From positions 1-64,000 of the forward strand of contig QWII01000035.1 in the NCBI GenBank assembly GCA_021405325.1: 64,000 bases of DNA. Direction: 5' to 3'. Positions 1-8,570 of the stretch are shown here, piece after piece. Source of the stretch: Caldilinea sp. CFX5 (GTDB lineage: Bacteria; Chloroflexota; Anaerolineae; Caldilineales; Caldilineaceae). The notes beneath the pieces were generated by a model. The model searched no databases. It saw nothing but the letters and a program-made list of their open reading frames with translations, and was not told where the DNA came from. Numbering within the stretch: the stretch's first letter is position 1; each line of letters begins with the position of its first letter. Position numbers and translations under genes: made by a program.

Positions 1-50
1 ACCGGCTTTTCGTAGGGGCAAGATATATCTTGCCCCTACGAAAAGCCGGT
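1..50. repeat. Perfect 50-bp palindrome
   Basis: The first 25 bases are the exact reverse complement of the next 25, with no spacer. The core CGTAGGGGC...GCCCCTACG recurs in the hairpin at 40073-40139, so this looks like a dispersed palindromic element. It ends about 60 bases before the likely start codon of the binding-protein gene. Upstream context is outside the window. Confidence 0.85.
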
Positions 51-108
51 GCAAGCCCTACTTAAATTTCCACAATTTACTCTCATCAGACTCATTAGAA
101 GGAATAGT

Positions 109-1125
109 ATGTTGCAGCCTTTTGTTGTACTCGTGAGCATGGTTATTCTATTGATTGCCGGTTGTGCGCCAGTGGCGCCGGCGCCTGTCGCTGAAACAAG
201 CGGCCAGGCGTCAACCGAATTGACCCCTGTGAAATTGGGGGTCGGTTTTATCCCGAATGTACAATTCGCCACCTTTTATGTCGGCATTGAGAAGGGCTTC
301 TATGCCGAGGAAGGGTTGGCTGTCAGCCTGGACTATGGCTTTGAGGATGATTATCTCAAGTTAGTCGGCGTCAATGATCTGCAATTTATGGTCGGCAGTG
401 GTGATCAGGTGGTGCTGGGACGGGCGCAGGGGTTGCCGGTGCGCTATGTTATGAACTGGTACAGCCAATACCCGGTGGTGATCTTTGCCAAAAGTGATGC
501 TGGGATTACGCAGCCGAGTGATTTGGCCGGCAAGAGCATTGGCATCCCTGGCCCCTTTGGCGCCTCCTATGTTGCCTTTCGCGGGATTTTGGAAGCGGCC
601 AATCTGACCGAAGCCGATGTCAAATTAGAGAGCATCGGCTTTACGCAAGCCGCCGCCGTCAGTGAAGGGACGGTGGATGCTGCCGTTGATTATGGCGTCA
701 ATGGCCCGGTGGTCTTGGCGCAGGCGGGGGTGGAGACGACCCAGATCAAGCTGGATGACTATCTCCAGATGCCGGCCAACGGTCTGGTGACTAATGAGCA
801 GACGATTGCCGACAACCCGGAACTAGTCGGCAAAATGGTGCGCGCCAGCCTGAAGGCAGTGCAATATACGCTGGACAATCCTGACGAAGCCTTTGCCATT
901 GCGCTGAAATTTGTCCCCGAAGCGGGGGGCGAAAATGAGGCGGCCAATCGCGCCGTCTTTGACGCCGTCCTGGCCTACTGGGCGCCGCCGGCGGGTCGTA
1001 CCCTGGGCGCAACCGATCCGGCTGCTTGGCAGACCGTGGCCGAGTTTATGCAGCGCATTGGTTTGGTCGAAACGGTTGTCCCGGCAGCAGAACTCTTTAC
1101 CAACGACTTTGTGCAGTCACCGTAA
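109..1125 (+). CDS. ABC transporter substrate-binding lipoprotein, NMT1/SsuA-like
   Basis: Periplasmic-type binding protein of the NMT1/THI5-SsuA-TauA family, which captures nitrate, sulfonate or thiamine-precursor ligands for an ABC importer; the ligand here is unknown. I chose the ATG at 109 because AGAAGGA lies five bases upstream and because the protein then begins with a lipoprotein signal ending in LIAGC (Cys19). A longer reading from GTG 49 would start inside the palindrome. Mature protein (about 320 aa) has the family pattern: KLGVGFIPNVQFATFYVGIE near the start, then the GKSIGIPGPFG loop and a C-terminal helical part. An ATPase of the matching class lies 86 bases downstream, but no permease gene lies between or after them; it may lie upstream of the window. 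Confidence 0.88.
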   Translation: MLQPFVVLVSMVILLIAGCAPVAPAPVAETSGQASTELTPVKLGVGFIPNVQFATFYVGIEKGFYAEEGLAVSLDYGFEDDYLKLVGVNDLQFMVGSGDQVVLGRAQGLPVRYVMNWYSQYPVVIFAKSDAGITQPSDLAGKSIGIPGPFGASYVAFRGILEAANLTEADVKLESIGFTQAAAVSEGTVDAAVDYGVNGPVVLAQAGVETTQIKLDDYLQMPANGLVTNEQTIADNPELVGKMVRASLKAVQYTLDNPDEAFAIALKFVPEAGGENEAANRAVFDAVLAYWAPPAGRTLGATDPAAWQTVAEFMQRIGLVETVVPAAELFTNDFVQSP

Positions 1126-1143
1126 CGACAATCAGTTGTAATC

Positions 1144-1200
1144 ACCACAAAGACACGAAGTTCACGAAGAAACCCTTCGTGTGCATTGCGCCTTGGTGGT
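1144..1200. repeat. Imperfect hairpin, ACCACAAAG...CTTGGTGGT type
   Basis: Spacer between the binding protein and ATPase genes. CACGAAG at 1163-1169 pairs with CTTCGTG at 1175-1181 (5-nt loop). The outer ACCACAAAG pairs imperfectly with CTTGGTGGT. A second direct copy of CACGAAG is at 1154. There is no T-run, so it is probably a spacer repeat rather than a terminator. Confidence 0.6.
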
Positions 1201-1211
1201 TAGAATGGTGA

Positions 1212-1982
1212 ATGGAAACGGGAATGACGCCGTTACTGATGGTTGAACAGGTCAGCAAAACTTTTCCGGGCAAGGTGCGCACGGTGCCGGCATTGCAGAG
1301 TGTCACTTTCCAGGTGACGGCCGGCGAATTTGTCTGCTTGCTGGGGCCAAGCGGCAGCGGCAAGAGTACGCTGTTACGCATTATTGGCGGTTTACTGGCG
1401 GCCGATAGCGGCACGGTCTATTTTCAAGGGCGCCCCTTGGCTGAACCACAGCGCGAAATTGGCTTTGTCTTCCAAGGCGCCAACCTGATGCCCTGGCGCA
1501 CGGCGCTCGACAATGTCCTCCTGCCCCAGGAAGTGCAACAGGGGGCGGTTGACGCCGCAGTGCGCAAAGCGGCCATCGACCTGCTTGCCCTCGTCGGCCT
1601 GCAAGGCTTTGAACAAGTCTATCCACAGACCCTCTCCGGCGGGATGCGCCAACGGGTGGTGCTGGCGCGCACCCTCTTGCAGCGTCCACACCTGCTGTTG
1701 ATGGATGAACCTTTCGGCGCCCTCGACGCGTTGACGCGTGAACGGCTGAACCTGGAATTATTGCGGATTCACCAGCAGGAACAGATGACCGTGCTGATGG
1801 TGACGCACAGTATTGTCGAAGCGGTTCTGCTGGCCGATCGCGTGTTGGTGATGAGTGAGCGACCGGGCCGTCTGGTTGCCGATGTCGCCATTCCGCTGCC
1901 CCGCCCCCGCCAACTGGAAATGACGGCAACCGAAGAATTTGGGCGCTTGACGCTGGCCGTGCGCCGCTGGATTGGTTCATAA
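1212..1982 (+). CDS. ABC transporter ATP-binding protein, SsuB/TauB/ThiZ class
   Basis: Cytoplasmic ATPase of an importer for nitrate/sulfonate/taurine-type substrates, 256 aa, full family length. Visible motifs in order: Walker A GPSGSGKST (45-53), Q-loop in GFVFQGANLMPWRT, signature LSGGMRQR, Walker B LLLMDEPFGALD, and switch His in VLMVTHS. The MPW after the Q-loop and the DEPFGALD form are typical of the SsuB/TauB/NrtD branch. ATG 1212 is taken as the start; ATG 1224 is possible, as neither has a strong ribosome site. It follows the binding-protein gene and is presumably in the same operon. The permease partner is not seen. Confidence 0.92.
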   Translation: METGMTPLLMVEQVSKTFPGKVRTVPALQSVTFQVTAGEFVCLLGPSGSGKSTLLRIIGGLLAADSGTVYFQGRPLAEPQREIGFVFQGANLMPWRTALDNVLLPQEVQQGAVDAAVRKAAIDLLALVGLQGFEQVYPQTLSGGMRQRVVLARTLLQRPHLLLMDEPFGALDALTRERLNLELLRIHQQEQMTVLMVTHSIVEAVLLADRVLVMSERPGRLVADVAIPLPRPRQLEMTATEEFGRLTLAVRRWIGS

Positions 1983-1989
1983 AAGCGCT

Positions 1990-2018
1990 TTGACAGACCG
2001 CTCTTTTTCTCCTATACT
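1990..2018 (+). promoter_or_regulatory. Near-consensus sigma70 promoter
   Basis: TTGACA at 1990-1995, a 17-base spacer, then TATACT at 2013-2018. The -35 is perfect and the -10 has one change. It lies just after the ATPase gene and would start transcripts near 2025, giving the aldolase gene at 2095 its own promoter and a leader that includes the hairpin at 2034-2066. Confidence 0.75.
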
Positions 2019-2033
2019 CAATGGGTTGTAATG

Positions 2034-2066
2034 ACAAACCGGGTTTCTGCCAGAAATCCGGTTTGT
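2034..2066 (+). repeat. Leader hairpin ACAAACCGG...CCGGTTTGT
   Basis: Fifteen-base arms (2034-2048 and 2052-2066) with one mismatch and a 3-base loop, inside the predicted 5' leader of the aldolase gene. It could stabilise or attenuate the mRNA, or be one more dispersed palindrome. No U-run follows it. Confidence 0.6.
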
Positions 2067-2094
2067 TCGCTTAACCACAAAGAAGGAGCCAATC

Positions 2095-2976
2095 ATGCCC
2101 GAATTCAAAGGAATTTTTCCCGCCATTATCACCCCCATGACACGCGACGGCGCCCTCAACGAAGCCGCGTTCCGCCAGGTGCTGGAGTTCAACATTCAAG
2201 CCGGCGTCCAGGGTTTCTGGGTGGCCGGCGGCACCGGGGAAAGCGTGCTGTTAGAGGACGAAGAAAATCGGCGGATTGCCGAGATTGCCGCCGATCAGTC
2301 CCAAGGACGGATTCTCAACATTATGCATGTCGGCGCCCCGACAACCTTGCGTGCGGCGCGCCTGGCTGAACATGCCGCCAAAGCCGGGGTGGAAGCGATT
2401 TGCTGTGTGCCCCCCTTTTTCTACCGGCAAAGTGACGACGCGGTTGTTGAACATTACCGGGTGGTGGCTGCCGCGGCCAACTTGCCTTTCTTTGTCTACA
2501 ATCTGCCTCAATCGACCAACGTGGAGATCACCCCGGAGTTAATGGCGAAGATCCAAGAAAAGGTGCCGCAACTGGCCGGCTTGAAGCACTCAGCGCCCTA
2601 CATGGGCTATGTACGCAACTTTGCCCAAATGGGGTTGGCTTGCCTCATCGGCAATTGCCGGTTGATGCTCCCGGCCCTGACCATCGGCGCCACCGGTTGT
2701 GTCGATGGCCCACCCAATTGGGCGCCGGAACGGTGGGTCGCCCTCTGGCGTGCTTATCAGGCCGGCGATTTGGCGAAAGCGCAAGCGGCGCAGGAACACG
2801 CGTCGCAAGTCGCTGATCTGGCGCCGCCTTTTAAGTTCCATGCCACGGCGAAGGCTGTCCTCAGCGCCCGGCTTGGCATCGATTGCGGTGAACCGCGCCA
2901 ACCGGGGCAGCCGTTAACAGAGAGTGAGCAGGCCAACCTAATGGCGCAGATTCGCAAGATTGGGCTGATCCAATAG
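2095..2976 (+). CDS. DapA/NanA-family aldolase (dihydrodipicolinate synthase family)
   Basis: Class I aldolase of the dihydrodipicolinate synthase/N-acetylneuraminate lyase family, 293 aa, normal length. The GGTGES substrate-carboxylate loop (45-50), Tyr135 (in VYNLPQST) and Schiff-base Lys164 (in GLKHS) are all present. The family condenses or cleaves pyruvate with an aldehyde, and the GLKHS context does not decide between lysine synthesis and sugar-acid catabolism. AAGGAGCC six bases upstream fixes the ATG. It stands alone behind its own promoter, and no lysine or sialate genes are nearby, so a catabolic role is at least as likely as true DapA. Confidence 0.85.
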   Translation: MPEFKGIFPAIITPMTRDGALNEAAFRQVLEFNIQAGVQGFWVAGGTGESVLLEDEENRRIAEIAADQSQGRILNIMHVGAPTTLRAARLAEHAAKAGVEAICCVPPFFYRQSDDAVVEHYRVVAAAANLPFFVYNLPQSTNVEITPELMAKIQEKVPQLAGLKHSAPYMGYVRNFAQMGLACLIGNCRLMLPALTIGATGCVDGPPNWAPERWVALWRAYQAGDLAKAQAAQEHASQVADLAPPFKFHATAKAVLSARLGIDCGEPRQPGQPLTESEQANLMAQIRKIGLIQ

Positions 2977-2990
2977 TGGGTTCTTGTCTC

Positions 2991-4307
2991 TTACTTCTGT
3001 GCATCTTGTCGAAACAAGCCCACCGCCAACACCCCCGCCAGCACACTAATCACCCCCGCCAGGATAAAGACATTGCGCACCCCCAGCAACGCGCCCAGCA
3101 GACCGGCAAAGGCCATGGAAATCAAGTTGGCGGCGCCGATGGTGGTGTTCAGCGCCGAGCCGACTCGCCCCAAAACAGCGCTGGCAACACTGGTTTGTAG
3201 TAGCGTGCTGATGGCAGCCTGGAGGGGGGTGACAAAACAGCCGACGGCAAAGAGCGCAATCATCACCTGCCACGGGGCAGTAGTGAAGGCAACGATCGCT
3301 ACGGCTAATCCCAAGCCGATGGCGCCGCCGCTGATGACATGACCGAGTTTGAATTTGAGCACGGTTGCCGCAATGCCGCCGCTGATGATCATCCCCAGCA
3401 CCTGCGCAAATTCGACCACGCCAAACCAGGCCAACGGCACCTTGAGATCATTCGCCAGAAAGGGCACAAAGAGGACATTCACCGACCCCAATCCCAGCAT
3501 CATCACCCCGGTCACAATCAAGCTGCCCCACAAAACAGGCGTCTTGGCGATCAACTGGAGACCCACGCGCAGATCGGTGACAACCGAAACAACATTGGTC
3601 CATAACCCGCCTGCTGCCGCGGTTGCTGTACGCACCTGGGGCGTCACCACCACGAATAGCACAGCCGCAAAGGAGATAAAGAAGGTGAGCGAGTCGATGA
3701 CAAAGGCCGGCCAATAGCTGTCGTTTAACCCGACGAGAACGCCGGCGGCGATTCCACCCAGCACCATTGCCAGCAAGTTCCCGGTTTGGTTCAACGAGTT
3801 GGCCGCAAGTAACCCCTGCTTCCCCACGACCTGAGGCAAAATTGCGCCGCGTGCCGGGTTGTCGATGGTGCCGACGCACGCCTGGACAAAGGCCAGGGCA
3901 TACAATAACCAAAGCCGCGCCGCCGAATCGACAAAGAGAAACCCCAGCACCAAGATGCCACGCACCAGGTCAGAAACCAGCAAAATCCGCTTGCGATCCC
4001 AACGATCGGCATAGACGCCGCCCAGCAGACCAATCGTTACCTGGGGAATGGCGAGCAAAATGGTCATGGTGGCAATGGCGGCGGTCGAACCGGTCAGGGC
4101 ATTGACCAGGATCAAGAGGGTCAGATTCGTGACAGCGTCGCCAAAGGCCGAGATGACATGCCCCGACCAAAGCAACAGAAAGTTCCGATCCCGTAAGAGT
4201 TGTTTGGCCGTCCACGGCGCGGCTTCTTCCGCAGGCAGTGACGGCAGCGCAACATCTGTGGTCGCGGCTGCTTCTTCGGCAATCAACCGTTCGTCGGCGA
4301 CAGTCAT
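2991..4307 (-). CDS. MFS transporter, EntS/macrolide-efflux-like
   Basis: Membrane protein of 438 aa with about 12 hydrophobic segments after a roughly 45-residue cytoplasmic N-terminus; major facilitator superfamily, drug/siderophore exporter branch. The loop GGVYADRWDRKRILLVSDLVRG after the second transmembrane segment is the MFS motif A of that branch. An AAAGGAGCC ribosome site precedes the ATG. It lies 40 bases downstream of an ArsR-like regulator on the same strand, the usual layout of a regulated efflux pump. Substrate unknown. It converges with the aldolase gene, with only 14 bases between the stops. Confidence 0.87.
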   Translation of the reverse strand: MTVADERLIAEEAAATTDVALPSLPAEEAAPWTAKQLLRDRNFLLLWSGHVISAFGDAVTNLTLLILVNALTGSTAAIATMTILLAIPQVTIGLLGGVYADRWDRKRILLVSDLVRGILVLGFLFVDSAARLWLLYALAFVQACVGTIDNPARGAILPQVVGKQGLLAANSLNQTGNLLAMVLGGIAAGVLVGLNDSYWPAFVIDSLTFFISFAAVLFVVVTPQVRTATAAAGGLWTNVVSVVTDLRVGLQLIAKTPVLWGSLIVTGVMMLGLGSVNVLFVPFLANDLKVPLAWFGVVEFAQVLGMIISGGIAATVLKFKLGHVISGGAIGLGLAVAIVAFTTAPWQVMIALFAVGCFVTPLQAAISTLLQTSVASAVLGRVGSALNTTIGAANLISMAFAGLLGALLGVRNVFILAGVISVLAGVLAVGLFRQDAQK

Positions 4308-4347
4308 GATTGGCTCCTTTGGCTAAGTAAAGTGTGCGGTAGCATGT

Positions 4348-4995
4348 TTATTGTTCAGCGCTTTTCGGGAAAAAGGCGACGGTCAGGGAATAGGTCTGCC
4401 CACCGGTCGCCGGCTTCTCGTATTGCGAAACTTCCGTCAGCAGCGCCGCAAAGCGTTCGTAAAAGCTGGTTGCCTGTTCCGGCGTCAGTGACATAACCAC
4501 GCGGCCTAGCAAAAGCTGTCTCTCCTGCGCCTCTTTGCCGAGCGCTAGTTGCCCGGTTTTGAGACCGTGACTCAGATCAGCGCGGGTGGCGTCCAGGATC
4601 GACTCGACAATGGCGATCCCTTGCTGTGCGCCTTCAGCGCCGGGCAGCAGCAACTCTTTGGCGGGGCGATAGCTGAAGGCTGTCACCTGATAGCTCTTCT
4701 CAATAATGCCGGAGACGACCCTGGTGCGCACGACGCGAATGATGCCATGTTTTTCCAGCAAATTCAGGTGGTAATAAAGCTTGGTCTTGCCCACGCCGAG
4801 CTGACTGGCGATCTCTTTTACGGTCTGCGGTTGGGCCATCAACTCCAACAGCCGGATGCGCAGCGGATCGGAGATGGCGCGCAACGTTTCAATGTCTTGA
4901 ATGACAAACTCAGCTTGGGGTGTCGGCGGCCCTTCTTCGGTTGGGAGGAGCGGTTCTACCTGTTTTGGTTTTGCCATTGCTTCAAACTCATTCAA
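4348..4995 (-). CDS. ArsR-type helix-turn-helix regulator
   Basis: Transcription regulator of 215 aa. The N-terminal winged helix (about residues 30-110) reads RAISDPLRIRLLELMAQPQTVKEIASQLGV...KLYYHLNLLEKHGIIRVV, the ArsR/HTH_20 fold. The C-terminal half is an effector or dimerisation domain I cannot assign. No metal-binding Cys pair typical of ArsR/SmtB is seen in the helix, so a non-metal signal is more likely. ATG 4995 and a second Met at residue 7 are both possible starts. It is transcribed ahead of the MFS gene and probably controls both it and itself through the sites at 5026-5059. Confidence 0.85.
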   Translation of the reverse strand: MNEFEAMAKPKQVEPLLPTEEGPPTPQAEFVIQDIETLRAISDPLRIRLLELMAQPQTVKEIASQLGVGKTKLYYHLNLLEKHGIIRVVRTRVVSGIIEKSYQVTAFSYRPAKELLLPGAEGAQQGIAIVESILDATRADLSHGLKTGQLALGKEAQERQLLLGRVVMSLTPEQATSFYERFAALLTEVSQYEKPATGGQTYSLTVAFFPKSAEQ

Positions 4996-5025
4996 TTAGA
5001 TTTAACCTTTTGATTAATACTGACC

Positions 5026-5059
5026 ATTCATATAATTTTGAATGATTATATTGATTCAA
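5026..5059. promoter_or_regulatory. Operator-like repeats in the regulator promoter
   Basis: ATTCA and TGAAT form an inverted repeat (5026-5030/5039-5043), and the near-palindrome TTGATTCAA (5051-5059) sits in the spacer of the minus-strand promoter. TTCAA/TTGAA words recur nearer the start codon. This placement would let a bound dimer block RNA polymerase, so autoregulation by the adjacent ArsR-type protein is inferred. Confidence 0.5.
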
Positions 5060-5073
5060 ACGCTACTTGTCAA
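5045..5073 (-). promoter_or_regulatory. Consensus sigma70 promoter for the ArsR/MFS operon
   Basis: On the minus strand TTGACA (5073-5068) is followed by a 17-base spacer and TATAAT (5050-5045), a 12/12 match to the consensus. It lies 50 bases upstream of the regulator start codon. Such a strong promoter would normally need repression, which fits the operator-like palindrome inside its spacer. Confidence 0.8.
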
Positions 5074-5101
5074 CTAGCAGACGGGCAGAAATCAAAAACT
5101 G

Positions 5102-5110
5102 TGCTATAAT
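5102..5110 (+). promoter_or_regulatory. Extended -10 promoter for gltX
   Basis: TGCTATAAT is a perfect extended -10 element with no good -35 at 17 bases. It lies 48 bases before the gltX ATG and points away from the divergent ArsR promoter. The same TGnTATAMT layout appears at 28175, 28190 and 53402. Confidence 0.65.
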
Positions 5111-5157
5111 AGCTCGACTGATTCAACCAACGTGAAGGAGCAGAAAGCATCGCGATC

Positions 5158-6687
5158 ATGACAACCAACATTCAACCCGCCCGTGTGCGCTTTGCCCCCA
5201 GCCCCACTGGGTTTTTGCACCTGGGTGGCTTGCGCACAGCGCTCTTTAACTGGCTCTACGCCCGGCACACCGGCGGCCAATTCATCCTGCGCATTGAAGA
5301 CACCGACCAGGCCCGCTACAACCCCGAAAGCCTGGCCGACATTATGCGCGGGCTACGCTGGCTGGGACTGGACTGGGACGAAGGCCCCGATGTCGGCGGC
5401 CCTTATGGCCCCTACATCCAGAGTGACCGCAAGGAACTTTATCATGAGTACATCCAGCAGTTGCTCGCCAGCGGTCGTGCCTACCGCTGCTACACCACCG
5501 AAGAAGAGTTGGAAGCCATGCGCGAGGAGCAGCGCGCCAAAGGGCAGCAGATCGGCTATGATCGCCGTCACCGCTGGTTGACTGATGCCCAACGGGCTGC
5601 CTTTGCGGCGGAAGGACGCTCTGCCGTCATCCGTTTCGCCGCGCCGCTGGAAGGGGTGACGCGCGTTCATGACCTGATCCGGGGTGACATTGAGGTGCAG
5701 AGCGACAGCATCCTCGATCCGGTGTTGATCAAAAGCGACGGGATGCCGACCTACCACTTTGCCAATATTGTGGATGATCACCTGATGCAGATCACCGACA
5801 TTTTGCGCGCCGATGAATGGCTCTCCTCGGCGCCGCTGCACAAGCAACTCTATGACGCCTTTGGCTGGGAAATGCCCAAATTGGCCCATCTGCCGGTTAT
5901 TCTCGATCCCAGCGGCAAGGGCAAGATGAGCAAACGCAAGAAGATTGTAGACGGCAAAGAGTACCTGGCGCTGGTGCATGAATTTATCGAAGCCGGTTAC
6001 CTGGCCGACGCCATGTTCAATTTCCTGACCAATGTCGGCTGGAACTTTGACCCGGAACGGGAGGTCTTTAGTCGCGCCGAGGTGATCGAACGCTTTGATG
6101 ACATCGCCAAGATCAATCCCAAACCGGCCGCGCTGCCGTATGAAAAGCTCGAATGGCTCAACGGCGTCTACATTCGCGCCTTGCCTGTCCCCGAACTACA
6201 CCAACTGCTGGCCCCTTTCCTGGCGCGCGACCTGGGGCTTGACGCAGAAGAATTACGCCATAGCGAAACGCTTTCGGAGTTGACGCCGCTGATTCAGGAA
6301 CGCATCAAAGTGCTGCCGGAAGCGACGGCGTTTGTCGATTGGGCCTTTAAGCCCGCCGCCGCCATCACTTACGATGACCCCACTGCCTTTGTTGGGCGCA
6401 AGATGACGCTGGAAGAGACGATCAAGGTGCTGGCAGCAGGGATCGCACTGGTGGAAGAGTTAAATCCCTTTACGGTGAAGGGATTGGAAGAAGCGTTCCG
6501 CGCCAAATCAGAAGCAATGCATATCAAGGTGGGGCCATTCCTGACGCCATTTCGGGTCGCGCTCACCGGCAAAACGGTCGCACCGCCGCTCTTTGAGAGC
6601 ATGGCCGCGATCGGTCGTGAAGAAACCTTAACCCGCCTGCGCAATGGATTGGCTTTCCTGCGCGCCCAGATTGCCGAACCGGTGTAA
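5158..6687 (+). CDS. gltX: Glutamyl-tRNA synthetase
   Basis: Class I aminoacyl-tRNA synthetase charging tRNA-Glu, 509 aa. It has the APSPTGFLHLGGLRTALFNWL start with HLGG (21-24) in place of HIGH, IEDTDQARY, and KMSKR (256-260), followed by the helical anticodon-binding C-terminus. Family length is normal. The nearest ribosome site, AAGGAG at 5135-5140, is 17 bases from the ATG, which is unusually far; no better in-frame start is visible. Whether it is discriminating or also charges tRNA-Gln cannot be told here. surE follows after 5 bases, so the two are co-transcribed. Confidence 0.97.
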   Translation: MTTNIQPARVRFAPSPTGFLHLGGLRTALFNWLYARHTGGQFILRIEDTDQARYNPESLADIMRGLRWLGLDWDEGPDVGGPYGPYIQSDRKELYHEYIQQLLASGRAYRCYTTEEELEAMREEQRAKGQQIGYDRRHRWLTDAQRAAFAAEGRSAVIRFAAPLEGVTRVHDLIRGDIEVQSDSILDPVLIKSDGMPTYHFANIVDDHLMQITDILRADEWLSSAPLHKQLYDAFGWEMPKLAHLPVILDPSGKGKMSKRKKIVDGKEYLALVHEFIEAGYLADAMFNFLTNVGWNFDPEREVFSRAEVIERFDDIAKINPKPAALPYEKLEWLNGVYIRALPVPELHQLLAPFLARDLGLDAEELRHSETLSELTPLIQERIKVLPEATAFVDWAFKPAAAITYDDPTAFVGRKMTLEETIKVLAAGIALVEELNPFTVKGLEEAFRAKSEAMHIKVGPFLTPFRVALTGKTVAPPLFESMAAIGREETLTRLRNGLAFLRAQIAEPV

Positions 6688-6692
6688 GCGCT

Positions 6693-7523
6693 ATGAACCA
6701 ACGACCATTGATCATGATTACCAATGATGACGGCATCCGTTCGCGCGGCTTGCTGGCGGCGGCCAGCGCTTGTGATCTGTTAGGGGATTTGTTGATTGTG
6801 GCGCCGGCGCACCAACAATCGGCGATTGGGCGCGCCAAACCGCCGGGCAGCAGCGGGCGCATTTTTGAAGAAAAGCTGCTGGTCAACGACCGCACGATCA
6901 TCGGCTATGCCATTGAAGGGACGCCGGCGCAAGTTGTCGAACATGGCTTTGTCGAACTGGCGGATCGCGTGCCGGCGCTGGTGGTGTCCGGCATCAACTT
7001 TGGCGAAAACATCGGTGAAGGGATCACCACCTCCGGCACGGTGGGCGCCGCCTTGGAGGCTGCCTCCTTTGGCCTGCCGGCGCTGGCGACCTCGTTGCAA
7101 ACCGATCCCAAGCACTATTTCACCCATGACGCCGACCTTGACTTTGCTGTGGCCGCGCACTTTGTTCAACAGGTGGCAGCGGCGGTGATCAAGTACGGAC
7201 TGCCGGCGGGTGCGGAGTTGCTCAAAATTGACATTCCCAGCCACGCCACGCTGGAAACGCCCATGCGTTGGACACGGCTTAGTCGCCCACGCTATTTCTA
7301 TCCGGTGCCAAAGCCGCGACGCGCGTGGGATGAACCAGCAAACATGGGCTATGAACAGCGCGCTGACCCCGCGGTGCTTGCTCCCGATTCTGATGTGCGC
7401 GCCGTCGTTCTGGATCGCGTCGTTTCGGTGACGCCACTGGTTCTCGACATGACGGCCCCGATTGATCTGCGCGATCTAGACTTCTGGTTCAACGGCAAGG
7501 AATCAGCACCCAAAAGCCAGTAA
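6693..7523 (+). CDS. surE: SurE-like 5'/3'-nucleotidase
   Basis: Survival protein SurE family, a metal-dependent phosphatase acting on nucleoside monophosphates; 276 aa. Metal ligands expected for the family are in place: Asp12 and Asp13 in TNDDG, Ser43 in HQQSAIG, and Asn102 in VSGINFG. GITTSGTVGAALEA is the family signature after it. It starts 5 bases after gltX, hence the same operon. It is somewhat more diverged than enterobacterial SurE (GENIGEG in place of G.N.G), so the exact substrate is uncertain. Confidence 0.88.
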   Translation: MNQRPLIMITNDDGIRSRGLLAAASACDLLGDLLIVAPAHQQSAIGRAKPPGSSGRIFEEKLLVNDRTIIGYAIEGTPAQVVEHGFVELADRVPALVVSGINFGENIGEGITTSGTVGAALEAASFGLPALATSLQTDPKHYFTHDADLDFAVAAHFVQQVAAAVIKYGLPAGAELLKIDIPSHATLETPMRWTRLSRPRYFYPVPKPRRAWDEPANMGYEQRADPAVLAPDSDVRAVVLDRVVSVTPLVLDMTAPIDLRDLDFWFNGKESAPKSQ

Positions 7524-7859
7524 GGGTCTGTTGGTAACTACTCCGGTGCGTGGCACTGGTCAGGCGTAGCCTGTTCATCCGCCCAATGTTTGATCAGTGC
7601 CGCGCACCGGAGGCTGAGTAGACCTTTGGCTTCCCGAAGCTCCAATTTTGTCAGTAGAATGTCAGGCACATTGGTGGCCGTTGTAGTATGCTAAGGGCGT
7701 ATGCAATGCGAAAGCATTTGTTTAACTTAGAATCAGTAGACCGCAACGTAACCGAGATTGCGACCGTCTGACTCTGGACTACACGACTACACGACTACGC
7801 GACTACGCGACTACGCGACTGCGGACTACTGAGGATCGTTCACATGAAAAGAGGAATCT
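7524..7859. other. 336-base spacer with long stem and tandem repeat
   Basis: No gene found. It holds two structures: a stem of about 20 bp whose arms are near 7540-7565 (TCCGGTGCGTGGCACTG) and 7591-7621 (CAGTGCCGCGCACCGGA), with a loop of some 35-40 bases, and the tandem repeat at 7777-7832. The stem has no T-run but would fold strongly and could end the gltX-surE transcript. Confidence 0.6.
7777..7832. repeat. Tandem repeat, unit about CGACTACRC
   Basis: Six or so degenerate 8-9 base units (ACGACTAC/GCGACTAC) in a row, directly upstream of the BI-1 family gene. It is one of a set of word-like repeats in spacers of this window, each with a different unit. Confidence 0.85.
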
Positions 7860-8558
7860 ATGTTGTCTTCTCCCTCAACTATCTTGCGTAGTGATAGCAC
7901 CTTTCGTTCCATGCTCCAGCAGGTCTATGGCTGGATGGCCGCCGGCCTGGCCCTGACTGGGGTAGTGGCCTGGTATGTTTCCCAGTCCGAAACCCTGTTG
8001 ACGCTAATCTTTGGTCAACAACTGGTCTTTTTCGGGTTGATTCTGGCGCAATTGGGGTTGGTAATGGGCTTGAGTTGGGGTCTATCACGCATGTCCGCCG
8101 CAGTGGCGACGGGTGGCTTTATTCTCTACTCGGCGATTAGCGGCATCACCTTGGCCGCAATCTTCCTGGTCTACACTACGGAGTCGATTGCCAGCACCTT
8201 CTTCGTAACCGCTGCTGTCTTTGGCGCCATGAGCATCTATGGGTATACCACCAAGCGCGACCTGACCGGTATGGGCAGTTTCCTCTTTATGGCGCTGATT
8301 GGTTTGATCATTGCCAGCCTGGTGAACATCTTCTTGCAAAGCACCGCCATCTACTGGGTGACGACCTATGCCGGCGTCCTGATCTTTGTCGGGTTGACGG
8401 CCTATGACACGCAGAAGTTGAAACAACTGAGCAACAACATCAATGAACGGGACACTGAAACCTTCCAGAAGATGGTGATCTTGGGGGCGTTGACCCTCTA
8501 CCTTGACTTTATCAATCTCTTTTTGTACCTGCTGCGGCTCTTGGGCAAGCGGCGGTAA
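7860..8558 (+). CDS. Bax inhibitor-1 (BI-1/YccA/TMBIM) family membrane protein
   Basis: Integral membrane protein, 232 aa, seven hydrophobic segments. The pattern FRSMLQQVYGWMAAGLALTG at the N-terminus, FGAMSIYGYTTKRDLTGMGSFLFMALIGL in the middle and YDTQKLKQL...ALTLYLDFINLFLYLLRLLG at the C-terminus is that of the BI-1/YccA family. Structurally studied members are pH-sensitive Ca2+ leak channels; the bacterial role is poorly known. AGAGGAAT precedes the ATG. Single gene, ended by a strong bidirectional terminator. Confidence 0.9.
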   Translation: MLSSPSTILRSDSTFRSMLQQVYGWMAAGLALTGVVAWYVSQSETLLTLIFGQQLVFFGLILAQLGLVMGLSWGLSRMSAAVATGGFILYSAISGITLAAIFLVYTTESIASTFFVTAAVFGAMSIYGYTTKRDLTGMGSFLFMALIGLIIASLVNIFLQSTAIYWVTTYAGVLIFVGLTAYDTQKLKQLSNNINERDTETFQKMVILGALTLYLDFINLFLYLLRLLGKRR

Positions 8559-8570
8559 GCGGCTAAAAAG

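Noticed and set aside
1381..2037. 218-aa minus-strand open frame
   Set aside because: Antisense shadow of the ABC ATPase gene; Arg/Pro-rich with no motif.
7777..7832. Possible iteron origin or CRISPR
   Set aside because: Units of 8-9 bases without spacers, no rep gene, and similar repeats fill other spacers.
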